Part shown: positions 24,961-38,443 of the stretch, piece by piece
Layout: each line of letters opens with the position of its first letter
How positions within the stretch are numbered: position 1 is the stretch's first letter
Assembly (NCBI GenBank): GCA_958298945.1
Contig: CATQJD010000005.1
Location: 372,001 to 436,000, forward strand
Direction of reading: 5' to 3'
Source: Atherix ibis
Taxonomy: Eukaryota > Arthropoda > Insecta > Diptera > Athericidae
DNA: 64,000 nt
Program-made: the position numbers and the translations under genes
Notes under the pieces: model-generated
Databases searched by the model: none
What the model was told of the DNA's origin: nothing
What the model saw: the letters and a program-made list of their open reading frames with translations, nothing else

Positions 24961-25560
24961 GAATATGAAGTAGTATGCTTAAGAGGAATATGAAGTAGTA
25001 TATTTAAAAGGAATATGAAGAAGTATATTTAAGAGGAAAATGAAGTAGTAAATTTAAGAGGAATATGAAGTAGTATGTTTAAGAGGAATATGAAGTAGTA
25101 TATTTAAGAGGAATATGAAGTAGTATATTTAAGAGGAATATGAAGTAGTATGTTTAAGAGGAATATGAAGTAGTATGTTTAAGAGGAATATGAAGTAGCA
25201 TATTTAACAGGAATATGAAGTAGTATATTTAAAAGGAATATGAAGAAGTATATTTAAGAGGAAAATGAAGTAGTATATTTAAGAGGAATATGAAGTAGTA
25301 TGTTTAAGAGGAATATGAAGTAGTATGTTTAAGACGAATATGAAGTAGTATGCTTAAGAGAAATATGCAGTAGTATATTTAGGAGGAATATGAAGTAATA
25401 TATTTAAGAGGAATATGAAGTAGTATGTTTAAGAGGAATATGAAGAAGTATGTTTAAGAGGAATATGAAGTAGTATATTTCAGATGAAAATGAAGTTGTA
25501 TATTTAAGAGGAATATGAAGTAGTATATTTAAGGGGAATATGAAGTAGTATATTTAAGAG
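24961..25560 (+). repeat. 600-bp tandem duplication, copy 2
   Basis: Second 24-monomer copy, differing from copy 1 at a few sites. For example it has GAAAATGAAG near 25037 where copy 1 has GAAAATGCAG near 24437, and a GTATATTTAAAAGG run near 25221 where copy 1 has GTATGTTTAAGAGG. Confidence 0.88.
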
Positions 25561-25596
25561 GAATATGAAGTAGTATGTTTAAGAGAAATATAAAGT

Positions 25597-26310
25597 AGTA
25601 TATTTAAGATGAAAATGAAGTAGTATATTTAAGAGGAATATGAAGTAGTATATTTAAGAGGAATATGAAGTAGTATATTTAAGAGATATATGAAGTATGA
25701 TATTTAAGAGGAATATGAAGTTGTATGTTTAAGAGGAATGTGAAGTAGTATATTTAAGAGGAATATGAGGTAGTATATTTAAGAGGAATATGAAGTAGTA
25801 TGTTTAAGAGTAATATGAAGTAGTATGTTTAGGAGGAATATGAAGTAGTATGTTTAGGAGGAATATGAAGTAGTATATTTAAGAGGAATATGAAGTAGTA
25901 TGTTTAAGAGGAATATGAAGTAGTATGCTTAAGAGGAATATGAAGTAGTATATTTAAAAGGAATATGAAGAAGTATATTTAAGAGGAAAATGAAGTAGTA
26001 AATTTAAGAGGAATATGAAGTAGTATATTTAAGAGGAATATGAAGTAGTATATTTAAGAGGAATATGAAGTAGTATATTTAAGAGGAATATGAAGTAGTA
26101 TGTTTAAGAGGAATATGAAGTAGTATGTTTAAGAGGAATATGAAGTAGCATATTTAACAGGAATATGAAGTAGTATGTTTAAGAGGAATATGAAGTAATA
26201 TATTTAAGAGGAATATGAAGTAGTATATTTAAGAGGAATATGAAGTAGTATGTTTAAGACGAATATGAAGTAGTATGCTTAAGAGAAATATGCAGTAGTA
26301 TATTTAGGAG
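25597..26310 (+). repeat. 1,550-bp repeat, second copy of 24047-24760
   Basis: Ordered markers are shared with 24047-24760 at a constant 1,550-bp offset: TTTAAGATGAAAATG, GAGATATATG, ATGATA (24147/25697), GAATATGAGG, two TTTAGGAGG monomers, TGCTTAAG (24371/25921) and TTTAACAGG. Confidence 0.85.
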
Positions 26311-28285
26311 GAATATGAAGTAGTATATTTAAGAGGAATATGAAGTAGTATGTTTAAGAGGAATATGAAGAAGTATGTTTAAGAGGAATATGAAGTAGTA
26401 TATTTAAGATGAAAATGAAGTTGTATATTTAAGAGGAATATGAAGTAGTATATTTAAGGGGAATATGAAGTAGTATATTTAGGAGGAATATGAAGTAGTA
26501 TATTTAAGAGGAATATGAAGTAGTATGTTTAAGAGGAATATGAAGAAGTATGTTTAAGAGGAATATGAAGTAGTATATTTAAGATGAAAATGAAGTTGTA
26601 TATTTAAGAGGAATATGAAGTAGTATGTTTAAGAGGAATATGAAGTAGTATATTTAAGAGGAATATGAAGTAGTATATTTAAGAGGAATATGAAGTAGTT
26701 TGTTTAAGAGGAATATGAAGTAGTATGCTTAAGAGGAATATGAAGTAGTATATTTAGGAGGAATATGAAGTAGTATATTTAAGAAGAATTTGAAGTAGCA
26801 TATTTAACAGGAATATGAAGTAGTATGTTTAAGAGGAATATGAAGTAGTATATTTAAGAGGAATATGAAGTAGTATTTTTAAGAGGAATATGAAGTAGTA
26901 TGTTTAAGACGAACATGAAGTAGTATGCTTAAGAGAAATATGCAGTAGTTTATTTGGGAGGAATATGAAGTAGTATATTTAAGAGGAATATGAAGTAGTA
27001 TGTTTAAGAGGAATATGAAGAGTATGTTTAAGAGGAATATGAAGTAGTATATTTAAGATGAAAATGAAGTTGTATATTTAAGAGGAATATGAAATAGTAT
27101 ATTTAAGGGGAATATGAAGTAGTATGTTTAAGAGGAATATGAAGTAGTATGTTTAAGAGGAATATGAGATAGTATGCTTAAGAGGAATATGACATAGTAT
27201 ATTTAAGAGGAATATGAAGTAGAATGTTTAAGAGGAATATGAAGTAGTATGTTTAAGAATAATATGAAGTAGTACGTTTAAGAAGAATATGAAGTAGTAT
27301 GTTTAAGAGGAATATGAAGTAGTCTGTTTAAGAGGAATATGAAGTAATATGTTTAAGAGGAATATGAAGTAGTATATTTAAGAGGAATATGAAGTAGTAT
27401 ATTTAAGAGGAATATGAAGTAGTATATTTAAGAGGAATATGAAGTAGTATGTTTAAGAGGAATATAAAGTAGTATATTTAAGATGAAAATGAAGTAGTAT
27501 ATTTAAGAGGAATATGAAGTAGTATATTTAAGAGGAATATGTAGTAGTATATTTAAGAGATATATGAAGTATGATATTTAAGAGGAATATGCAGTAGTAT
27601 GTTTAAGAGGAATGTGAAGTAGTATATTTAAGAGGAATATGAAGTAGTATATTTAAGAGGAATATGAAGTAGTATGTTTATGAGGAATATGAAGTAGTAT
27701 GTTTAGGAGGAATATGAAGTAGTATGTTTAAGAGGAATATGAAGTAGTATATTTAAGAGGAATATGAAGTAGTATGTTTAAGAGGAATATGAAGTAGTAT
27801 GTTTAAGAGGAATATGAAGTAGTATGTTTAAGAGGAATATAAAGTAGTATGCTTAAGAGGAATATGAAGTAGTATATTTAAGAGGAATATGAAGAAGTAT
27901 ATGTAATAGGAAAATGAAGTAGTAAATTTAAGAGGAATATGAAGTAGTATGTTTAAGAGGAATATGAAGTAGTATATTTAAGAGGAATATGAAGTAGTAT
28001 ATTTAAGAGGAATATGAAGTAGTATGTTTAAGAGGAATATGAAGTAGTATGTTTAAGAGGAATATGAAGTAGCATATTTAACAGGAATATGAAATAGTAT
28101 GTTTAAGAGGAATATGAAGTAGTATATTTAAGAGGAATATGAAGTAGTATATTTAAGAGGAATATGAAGTAGTATGTTTAAGACGAATATGAAGTAGTAT
28201 GCTTAAGAGAAATATGCAGTAGTATATTTAGGAGGAATATGAAGTAGTATATTTAAGAGGAATATGAAGTAGTATGTTTAAGAGG
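26150..28285 (+). repeat. 3,649-bp repeat G, copy 1
   Basis: Matches 29800-31934 at a constant offset of 3,649 bp. Markers are ATGCAG (GCAG 26292/29941), the 24-mer GAAGAGTATG (27010-27033/30659-30682), ATGATA (27571/31220) and AACAGG (C at 28082/31731). 3,649 is 146 monomers less the one base lost in the shared 24-mer. The right half of this unit was also copied 1,225 bp downstream. Confidence 0.88.
27270..28285 (+). repeat. 1,225-bp repeat G', copy 1
   Basis: Matches about 28495-29510 at exactly 1,225 bp, or 49 monomers (ATGATA 27571/28796; AACAGG C at 28082/29307). The third copy in the 3,649-bp unit keeps GTAGTATATTTAAG near 31190 where these two have TGTAGTAGTATA, so the two adjacent copies are closer to each other than to the distant one. 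Between them, around 28300-28500, lies a short stretch resembling 11930-12130 (GTATGTGTAAG, GATGAATATG, GAAACATTATG). Confidence 0.87.
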
Positions 28286-28494
28286 AATATGAAGTAGTAT
28301 ATTTAAGAGGAATATGAAGTAGTATGTGTAAGAGGAATATGAAGTAGTATGTTTAAGATGAATATGAAGTAGCATATTTAAGAGGAATATGAAGTAGTAT
28401 GTTTAAGAGGAATATGAAGTAGTATATTTAAGAGGAATATGACGTAGTATATTTAAGAGGAATATGAAGTAGTATGTTTAAGAGGAATATGAAA

Positions 28495-29510
28495 CATTAT
28501 GTTTAAGAGGAATATGAAGAAGTATGTTTAAGAGGAATATGAAGTAGTCTGTTTAAGAGGAATATGAAGTAATATGTTTAAGAGGAATATGAAGTAGTAT
28601 ATTTAAGAGGAATATGAAGTAGTATATTTAAGAGGAATATGAAGTAGTATATTTAAGAGGAATATGAAGTAGTATGTTTAAGAGGAATATAAAGTAGTAT
28701 ATTTAAGATGAAAATGAAGTAGTATATTTAAGAGGAATATGAAGTAGTATATTTAAGAGGAATATGTAGTAGTATATTTAAGAGATATATGAAGTATGAT
28801 ATTTAAGAGGAATATGCAGTAGTATGTTTAAGAGGAATGTGAAGTAGTATATTTAAGAGGAATATGAAGTAGTATATTTAAGAGGAATATGAAGTAGTAT
28901 GTTTATGAGGAATATGAAGTAGTATGTTTAGGAGGAATATGAAGTAGTATGTTTAAGAGGAATATGAAGTAGTATATTTAAGAGGAATATGAAGTAGTAT
29001 GTTTAAGAGGAATATGAAGTAGTATGTTTAAGAGGAATATGAAGTAGTCTGTTTAAGAGGAATATAAAGTAGTATGCTTAAGAGGAATATGAAGTAGTAT
29101 ATTTAAGAGGAATATGAAGAAGTATATGTAATAGGAAAATGAAGTAGTAAATTTAAGAGGAATATGAAGTAGTATGTTTAAGAGGAATATGAAGTAGTAT
29201 ATTTAAGAGGAATATGAAGTAGTATATTTAAGAGGAATATGAAGTAGTATGTTTAAGAGGAATATGAAGTAGTATGTTTAAGAGGAATATGAAGTAGCAT
29301 ATTTAACAGGAATATGAAATAGTATGTTTAAGAGGAATATGAAGTAGTATATTTAAGAGGAATATGAAGTAGTATATTTAAGAGGAATATGAAGTAGTAT
29401 GTTTAAGACGAATATGAAGTAGTATGCTTAAGAGAAATATGCAGTAGTATATTTAGGAGGAATATGAAGTAGTATATTTAAGAGGAATATGAAGTAGTAT
29501 GTTTAAGAGG
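28495..29510 (+). repeat. 1,225-bp repeat G', copy 2
   Basis: Second copy of 27270-28285, near identical. It is followed by a further short run of the GACGAATATG, TGCTTAAGAG, ATGCAG, TTTAGGAGG series, repeated around 29400-29470, 29605-29660 and 29735-29760. The 3,649-bp copy begins after that. Confidence 0.87.
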
Positions 29511-29799
29511 AATATGAAGTAGTATATTTAAGAGGAATATGAAGTAGTATATTTAAGAGGAATATGAAGTAGTATGTTTAAGAGGAATATGAAGTAGTAT
29601 GTTTAAGACGAATATGAAGTGGTATGCTTAAGAGAAATATGCAGTAGTATATTTAGGAGGAATATGAAGTAGTATATTTAAGAGGAATATGAAGTAGTAT
29701 GTTTAAGAGGAATATGAAGAAGTATGTTTAAGAGAAATATGCAGTAGTATATTTAGGAGGAATATGAAGTAGTATATTTAAGAGGAATATGAAGTAGCA

Positions 29800-31934
29800 T
29801 ATTTAACAGGAATATGAAGTAGTATATTTAAGAGGAATATGAAGTAGTATATTTAAGAGGAATATGAAGTAGTATATTTAAGAGGAATATGAAGTAGTAT
29901 GTTTAAGACGAATATGAAGTAGTATGCTTAAGAGAAATATGCAGTAGTATATTTAGGAGGAATATGAAGTAGTATATTTAAGAGGAATATGAAGTAGTAT
30001 GTTTAAGAGGAATATGAAGAAGTATGTTTAAGAGGAATATGAAGTAGTATATTTAAGATGAAAATGAAGTTGTATATTTAAGAGGAATATGAAGTAGTAT
30101 ATTTAAGGTGAATATGAAGTAGTATATTTAGGAGGAATATGAAGTAGTATATTTAAGAGGAATATGAAGTAGTATGTTTAAGAGGAATATGAAGAAGTAT
30201 GTTTAAGAGGAATATGAAGTAGTATATTTAAGATGAAAATGAAGTTGTATATTTAAGAGGAATATGAAGTAGTATGTTTAAGAGGAATATGAAGTAGTAT
30301 ATTTAAGAGGAATATGAAGTAGTATATTTAAGAGGAATATGAAGTAGTATGTTTAAGAGGAATATGAAGTAGTATGCTTAAGAGGAATATGAAGTAGTAT
30401 ATTTAGGAGGAATATGAAGTAGTATATTTAAGAAGAATTTGAAGTAGCATATTTAACAGGAATATGAAGTAGTATGTTTAAGAGGAATATGAAGTAGTAT
30501 ATTTAAGAGGAATATGAAGTAGTATTTTTAAGAGGAATATGAAGTAGTATGTTTAAGACGAATATGAAGTAGTATGCTTAAGAGAAATATGCAGTAGTAT
30601 AATTAGGAGGAATATGAAGTAGTATATTTAAGAGGAATATGAAGTAGTATGTTTAAGAGGAATATGAAGAGTATGTTTAAGAGGAATATGAAGTAGTATA
30701 TTTAAGATGAAAATGAAGTTGTATATTTAAGAGGAATATGAAATAGTATATTTAAGGGGAATATGAAGTAGTATGTTTAAGAGGAATATGAAGTAGTATG
30801 TTTAAGAGGAATATGAAATAGTATGCTTAAGAGGAATATGACATAGTATATTTAAGAGGAATATGAAGTAGAATGTTTAAGAGGAATATGAAGTAGTATG
30901 TTTAAGAATAATATGAAGTAGTACGTTTAAGAAGAATATGAAGTAGTATGTTTAAGAGGAATATGAAGTAGTATGTTTAAGAGGAATATGAAGTAATATG
31001 TTTAAGAGGAATATGAAGTAGTATATTTAAGAGGAATATGAAGTAGTATATTTAAAAGGAATATGAAGTAGTATATTTAAAAGGAATATGAAGTAGTATG
31101 TTTAAGAGGAATATAAAGTAGTATATTTAAGATGAAAATGAAGTAGTATATTTAAGAGGAATATGAAGTAGTATATTTAAGAGGAATATGAAGTAGTATA
31201 TTTAAGAGATATATGAAGTATGATATTTAAAAGGAATATGCAGTAGTATGTTTAAGAGGAATGTGAAGTAGTATATTTAAGAGGAATATGAAGTAGTATA
31301 TTTAAGAGGAATATGAAGTAGTATGTTTATGAGGAATATGAAGTAGTATGTTTAGGAGGAATATGAAGTAGTATGTTTAAGAGGAATATGAAGTCGTATA
31401 TTTAAGAGGAATATGAAGTAGTATGTTTAAGAGGAATATGAAGTAGTATGTTTAAGAGGAATATGAAGTAGTATGTTTAAGAGGAATATAAAGTAGTATG
31501 CTTAAGAGGAATATGAAGTAGTATATTTAAGAGGAATATGAAGAAGTATATGTAATAGGAAAATGAAGTAGTAAATTTAAGAGGAATATGAAGTAGTATG
31601 TTTGAGAGGAATATGAAGTAGTATATTTAAGAGGAATATGAAGTAGTATATTTAAGAGGAATATGAAGTAGTATGTTTAAGAGGAATATGAAGTAGTATG
31701 TTTAAGAGGAATATGAAGTAGCATATTTAACAGGAATATGAAATAGTATGTTTAAGAGGAATATGAAGTAGTATATTTAAGAGGAATATGAAGTAGTATA
31801 TTTAAGAGGAATATGAAGTAGTATGTTTAAGACGAATATGAAGTAGTATGCTTAAGAGAAATATGCAGTAGTATATTTAGGAGGAATATGAAGTAGTATA
31901 TTTAAGAGGAATATGAAGTAGTATGTTTAAGAGG
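29800..31934 (+). repeat. 3,649-bp repeat G, copy 2
   Basis: Partner of 26150-28285, including its 24-mer at 30659-30682. Private changes include TTTAAGGTGAAT near 30103, where copy 1 has TTTAAGGGGAAT, and two TTTAAAAGG monomers near 31050-31080. Confidence 0.87.
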
Positions 31935-33249
31935 AATATGAAGTAGTATGTTTAAGAGGAATATGAAGTAGTATATTTAAGATCAAAATGAAGTTGTATA
32001 TTTAAGAGGAATATGAAGTAGTATATTTAAGGGGAATATGAAGTAGTATATTTAAGAGGAATATGAAGTAGTATGTTTAAGAGAAATATGAAGTAGTATG
32101 TTTAAGAGGAATATGAAGTAGTATGCTTAAGAGGAATATGAAGTAGTATATTTAGGAGAAATATGAAGTAGTATATTTAAGAAGAATATGAAGTAGCATG
32201 TTTAAGAGGTATATGAAGTAGTATATTTAAGAGGAATATGAAGTAGTATGTTTAAGAGGAATATAAAGTAGTATATTTGAGAGGCATATGAAGTAGTATA
32301 TTGAAGTGGAATATGAAGTAGTATATTTAAGAGGAATATGAAGTAGTATGTTTAAGAGGAATATGAAGTTGTATATTTAAGATAAAAATGAAGCAGTATA
32401 TGTAAGAGGAATATTAAGTAGTATGTTTAAGAGGAATATGAAGTAGTATATGTAAGAAGAATATGAAATAGTATATTTAAGAGGAATATGAAGTAGTATG
32501 TTTAAGAGGAATATGAAGTAGTATGTTTAAGGGGAATATGAAGTAGTATGCTTAAGAGGAATATGAAATAGTATGCTTAAGAGGAATTATACATAGTATA
32601 TTTAAGAGGAATATGAAGTAGTATATTTAAGAGGAATTTGAAGTAGTATGTTTAAGAGGAATATGAAGTAGTATGTTTAAGAGGAATATGAAGTAGTATG
32701 TTTAAGAGGAATATGAAGTAGTATGTTTAAGAGGAATATGAAGTAGTAAATTTAAGAGGAATATGAAGTAGTATGTTTAAGAGGAATATGAAGTAGTATA
32801 TTTAAGAGGAATATGAAGTAGTATATTTAAGAGGAATATGAAGTAGTATGTTTAACAGGAATATGAAGTAGTATGTTTAAGAGGAATATGAAGTAGCATA
32901 TTTAAGAGGAATATGAAGTAGTATGTTTAAGACGAATATGAAGTAGTATGTTTAAGAGAAATATGCAGTAGTATATTTAGGAGGAATATGAAGTAGTATA
33001 TTTAAGAGGAATATTAAGTAGTATGTTTAAGAGGAATATGAAGTAGTATATGTAAGAAGAATATGAAGTAGTATATTTAAAAAGTATATGAAGTAGTATG
33101 TTTAAGAGGAATATGAAGTAGTATGTTTAAGAGGAATATGAAGTAGTATGTTTAAGAGGAATATGACGTAGTATGTTTAAGAGGAATATGAAATAGTATG
33201 CTTAAGAGGAATATGACATAGTATATTTAAGAGGAATATGAAGTAGAAT

Positions 33250-33610
33250 GTTTTAGAGGAATATCAAGTAGTATGTTTAAGAGGAATATGAAGTAGTATA
33301 TTTAAGTGGAATATGAAGTATTATGTTTAAGAGGAATATGAAGTAGTATTATTAAGAGGAATATGAAGTAGTATGTTTAAGATGAATGTGAAGTAGTATA
33401 TTTAAGAGGAATATGAAGTAGTATGTTTAAGAGGATAATGAAGTAGTATATATAAGAGGAATATGAAGTAGTCTGTTTAAGAGGAGTAGAAGTAGAATAT
33501 TTAAGAGGAATATGAAGTAGTATGTTTAAGGGGAATATGAAGTAGTATATTTAAGAGGAATACGAAGTAGTATATTTAAGAGGAATATGAAGTAGTATGT
33601 TTAAGAGGAA
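33250..33610 (+). repeat. Dispersed block F, copy 2
   Basis: Partner of 21000-21400, with the shared 24-mer at 33483-33506. It sits just before the first 2.1-kb unit of the next region and so marks the change from the left-half variant set to the right-half set. Confidence 0.8.
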
Positions 33611-35630
33611 TATGAAGAAGTAAATTAAAGAGAGAATATGAAGTAGTATGTTTAAGAGGAATATGAAGTAGTATGTTTAAGAGGAATATGCAGTAGTATG
33701 TTTAAGAGGAATATGAAGCAGTATGTTTAAGAGGAATATGAAGTAGTATGTTTAAGAGGAATATGAAGTAGTATGTTTAAGAGGAATATGAAGTAGTATG
33801 TTCAAGAGGAATATGAAGTAGTATGTTTAAGAGGAATATGAAGTAGTATGTTTAAGAGGAATATGAAGTAGTATGTTTAGAGGAATATGAAGTAGTATGT
33901 TCAAGAGGAATATGAAGTAGTATGTTTATGAGGAATATGAAGTAGTATATTTAAAAGGAATATGAAGTAATATATTTAAGAGTAATATGAAGTAGTATAT
34001 TTAAGAGAAATATGAAGTAGTATGTTTAAAGGGAATATGAAGTAGTATATTTAAGACGAATATGAAGTAGTATGTTTAAGAGGAATATGAAGTAGTTTGT
34101 TTAAGAGGAATATGAAGTAGTATGTTTAAGAGGAATATGAAGTATTATGTTTAAGAGGAATATGAAGTAGTATGTTTAAGAGGAATAAGAAGTAGTATAT
34201 TTAAGAGAAATATAAAGTAATATATTTAAGAGGAATATGAAGTAGTATATTTAAGATGAATATGAAGTAGTATGTTTAAGAGGAATATGAAGTAGTATGT
34301 TTAAGAGGAATATGAAGTAGTATGTTTAAGAGGAATATGAAGTAGTATATTTAAAAGGAATATTAAGTAGTATATTTAAGAGGAATATAAAGTAGTATGT
34401 TTAAGAGGAATATGAAGTAGTTTGTTTAAGAGGAATATAAAGTAGTATGTTTAAGAGGAATATGAAGTAGTATACTTAAGAGGAATATGAAGTAGTATGT
34501 TTAAGAGGAATATGAAGTAGTATGTTTAAGAGGAATATGAAGTAGTATGTTTAAGAGGAATATGAAGTAGTATGTTTAAGAGGAATATGAAATAGTATAT
34601 TTAAGATGAAAATGAAGTAGTATATTTAAGAGGAATATGAAGTAGTATATTTAAGAGGAATATGAACTAGTATGTTTAAGAGGAATATGAAGTAGTATAT
34701 TTTAAAGGAATATGAAGTAGTATATTTAAGACGGATATGTGGTAGTATGTTTAAGAGGTATATGAAGTAGTATGTTTAAGAGGAATATGAAGTTTTATGT
34801 TTAAGAGGAATATGAAGTAGTATGTTTAAGAGAAATATGATGTAGTATATTTAAGAGGAATATGAAGTAATATATTTAAGAGGAATATGAAGTAGTATAT
34901 TTAAGAGGAATATGAAGTAGTATGTTTAAGAGGAATATGAAGTAATATGTTTAAGAGGAATATGAAGTAGTATGTTTAAGAGGAATATGAAGTAGAATAT
35001 TTAAGAGGAATATGAAGTAGTATATTTAAGAGGAATATGAAGTAGTATGTTTAAGAGGAATATGAAGTAGTATGTTTAAGAGGAATATGAAGTAGTATGT
35101 TAAAGAGGAATATGAAGTAGTATGTTTAAGTGGAATATGAAGTAGTATATTTAAGAGGAATATGAAGTATTATGTTTAAGAGGAATATGAAGTAGTATGT
35201 TTAAGAGGAATGTGAAGTAGTATGTTTAAGAGGAATATGAAATAGTATATTTAAGAGGAATATGAAGTAGTATATTTAAGAAGAATATGAAGTAGTATAT
35301 TTAAGAGGAATATGAAGTAGTATACTTAAGAGCAATATGAAGTAGTATGTTAAAAGGAATTTGAAGTAGTATATTTAAGATGAAAATGAAGTAGTATGTT
35401 TAAGAGGAATATGAAGTAGTATGTGTAAGAGGAATATGAAGTAGTATGTTTAAGAGGAATATAAAGTAGTATGTTTACGAGGAATATGAAGTAGTATATT
35501 TAAGAGGAATATGAAGTAGTATATTTAAGATGAATATGAAGTAGTATGTTTAAGAGGAATATGAAGTAGTATGTTTAAGAGGAATATGAAGTAGTATGTT
35601 TAAGAAGAATATGAAGTAGAATTTTAAGAG
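33607..35630 (+). repeat. 2.07-2.22 kb higher-order unit H, copy 1
   Basis: Begins with a 26-bp monomer (33607-33632, GTAAATTAAAGAGAGAAT), which recurs at 35680-35705. The TTTAGAGGAAT 24-mer recurs at 33858 and 35931. Both are offset by 2,073 bp. Further right the offset is 2,223 bp (TGTTAAAG at 35098/37321; TTAAAAGGAATTTG at 35351/37574), so copy 2 has six extra monomers in between. It ends at a 24-mer, 35606-35629, where GAATATTTAAG has become GAATTTTAAG. The intact form is at about 37848, so the deletion is private to this copy. Confidence 0.9.
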
Positions 35631-35679
35631 GAATATGAAGTAGTATATTTAAGAGGAATATGAAGTAGTATATTTAAGA

Positions 35680-37865
35680 GGAATATGAAGAAGTAAATTA
35701 AAGAGAGAATATGAAGTAGTATGTTTAAGAGGAATATGAAGTAGTATGTTTAAGAGGAATATGCAGTAGTATGTTTAAGAGGAATATGAAGCAGTATGTT
35801 TAAGAGGAATATGAAGTAGTATGTTTAAGAGGAATATGAAGTAGTATGTTTAAGAGGAATATGAAGTAGTATGTTCAAGAGGAATATGAAGTAGTATGTT
35901 TAAGAGGAATATGAAGTAGTATGTTTAAGAGGAATATGAAGTAGTATGTTTAGAGGAATATGAAGTAGTATGTTCAAGAGGAATATGAAGTAGTATGTTT
36001 ATGAGGAATATGAAGTAGTATATTTAAGAGGAATATGAAGTAATATATTTAAGAGTAATATGAAGTAGTATATTTAAGAGAAATATGAAGTAGTATGTTT
36101 AAAGGGAATATGAAGTAGTATATTTAAGACGAATATGAAGTAGTATGTTTAAGAGGAATATGAAGTAGTTTGTTTAAGAGGAATATGAAGTAGTATGTTT
36201 AAGATGAATATGAAGTATTATGTTTAAGAGGAATATGAAGTAGTATGTTTAAGAGGAATAAGAAGTAGTATATTTAAAAGAAATATAAAGTAATATATTT
36301 AAGAGGAATATGAAGTAGTATATTTAAGATGAATATGAAGTAGTATGTTTAAGAGGAATATGAAGTAGTATGTTTAAGAGGAATATGAAGTAGTATGTTT
36401 AAGAGGAATATGAAGTAGTATATTAAAAAGGAATATTAAGTAGTATATTTAAGAGGAATATGAAGTAGTATGTTTAAGAGGAATATGAAGTAGTATGTTT
36501 AAGAGGAATATAAAGTCGTATGTTTAAGAGGAATATGAAATAGTATACTTAAGAGGAATATGAAGTAGTATGTTTAAGAGGAATATGAAGTAGTATATTT
36601 AAGAGGAATATGAAGTAGTATGTTTAAGAGGAATGTGTAGTAGTATATTTAAGAGGAATATGAAGTAGAATATTTAAGAGGAATATGAAGTAGTATGTTT
36701 AAGAGGAATATGATGTAGTATGTTTAAGAGGAATATGAAGTAGTATGTTTAAGAGGAATATGAAGTAGTATGTTTAAGAGGAATATGAAGTAGTATGTTT
36801 AAGAGGAATATGAAATAGTATATTTAAGATGAAAATGAAGTAGTATATTTAAGAGGAATATGAAGTAGTATATTTAACAGGAATATGAAGTAGTATGTTT
36901 AAGAGGAATATGTAGTAGTATATTTAAGAGGAATATGAAGTAGTATATTTAAGAGGGATATGTGGTAGTATGTTTAAGAGGTATATGAAGTAGTATGTTT
37001 AAGAGGAATATGAAGTATTATGTTTAAGAGGAATATGAAGTAGTATGTTTAAGAGAAATATGATGTAGTATATTTAAGAGGAATATGAAGTAATATATTT
37101 AAGAGGAATATGAAGTAGTATATTTAAGAGGAATATGAAGTAGTATGTTTAAGAGGAATATGAAGTAATATGTTTAAGAGGAATATGAAGTAGTATGTTT
37201 AAGAGGAATATGAAGTAGAATATTTAAGAGGAATATGAAGTAGTATATTTAAGAGGAATATGAAGTAGTATGTTTAAGAGGAATATGAAGTAGTATGTTT
37301 AAGAGGAATATGAAGTAGTATGTTAAAGAGGAATATGAAGTAGTATGTTTAAGTGGAATATGAAGTAGTATATTTAAGAGGAATATGAAGTATTATGTTT
37401 AAGAGGAATATGAAGTAGTATGTTTAAGAGGAATGTGAAGTAGTATGTTTAAGAGGAATATGAAATAGTATGTTTAAGAGGAATATGAAGTAGTATATTT
37501 AAGAAGAATATGAAGTAGTATATTTAAGAGGAATATGAAGTAGTATACTTAAGAGCAATATGAAGTAGTATGTTAAAAGGAATTTGAAGTTGTATATTTA
37601 AGATGAAAATGAAGTAGTATGTTTAAGAGGAATATGAAGTAGTATGTGTAAGAGGAATATGAAGTAGTATGTTTAAGAGGAATATAAAGTAGTATGTTTA
37701 CGAGGAATATGAAGTAGTATATTTAAGAGGAATATGAAGTAGTATATTTAAGATGAATATGAAGTAGTATGTTTAAGAGGAATATGAAGTAGTATGTTTA
37801 AGAGGAATATGAAGTAGTATGTTTAAGAAGAATATGAAGTAGAATATTTAAGAGGAATATGAAGT
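35680..37865 (+). repeat. 2.07-2.22 kb higher-order unit H, copy 2
   Basis: Follows copy 1 within 50 bp and repeats its order of variants, with six extra monomers between about 36500 and 36700. Its right half (from 37321) was copied again 1,123 bp downstream. Confidence 0.9.
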
Positions 37866-38440
37866 AGTATATTTAAGAGGAATATGAAGTAGTATATTTA
37901 AGAGGAATATGAAGTAGTATGTTTAAGAGGAATATGAAGTAGTATGTTTAAGAGGAATATGAAGTAGAATATTTAAGAGGAATATGAAGTAGTATATTTA
38001 AGAGGAATATGAAGTAGTATGTTTAAGCGGAATATGAAGTAGTATGTTTAAGAGGAATATGAAGTAGTATGCTTAAGAGGAATATGAAGTAGTATGTTTA
38101 AGTGGAATATGAAGTACTATATTTAAAAGGAATATGAAGTATTATGTTTAAGAGGAATATGAAGTAGTATATTTAAGAGGAATATGAAGTAGTATGTTTA
38201 AGAGGAATGTGAAGTTGTATGTTTAAGAGGAATATGAAATAGTATGTTTAAGAGGAATATGAAGTAGTATATTTAAGAGGAATATGAAGTAGTATATTTA
38301 ACAGGAATATGAAGTAGTATACTTAAGAGGAATATGAAGTAGTATGTTAAGAGGTATATGAAGTAGTATATTTAAGATGAAAATGAAGTAGTATATTTAA
38401 AAGGAATATGAAGTAGTATGTTTAAGAGGAATATGAAGTA
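37321..38440 (+). repeat. 1,123/1,148-bp unit H', copy 1
   Basis: Matches 38444 onward: TGTTAAAG (37321/38444) and TTAAAAGGAATTTG (37574/38697) at 1,123 bp, then AAGCGG (GCGG at 38027/39175) and GTTAAGAGGTATATG (38353/39501) at 1,148 bp. One extra monomer is therefore present in the second copy. Each copy carries two 24-mers (37555 and 38329; 38678 and 39477). Confidence 0.88.
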
Positions 38441-38443
38441 GTA

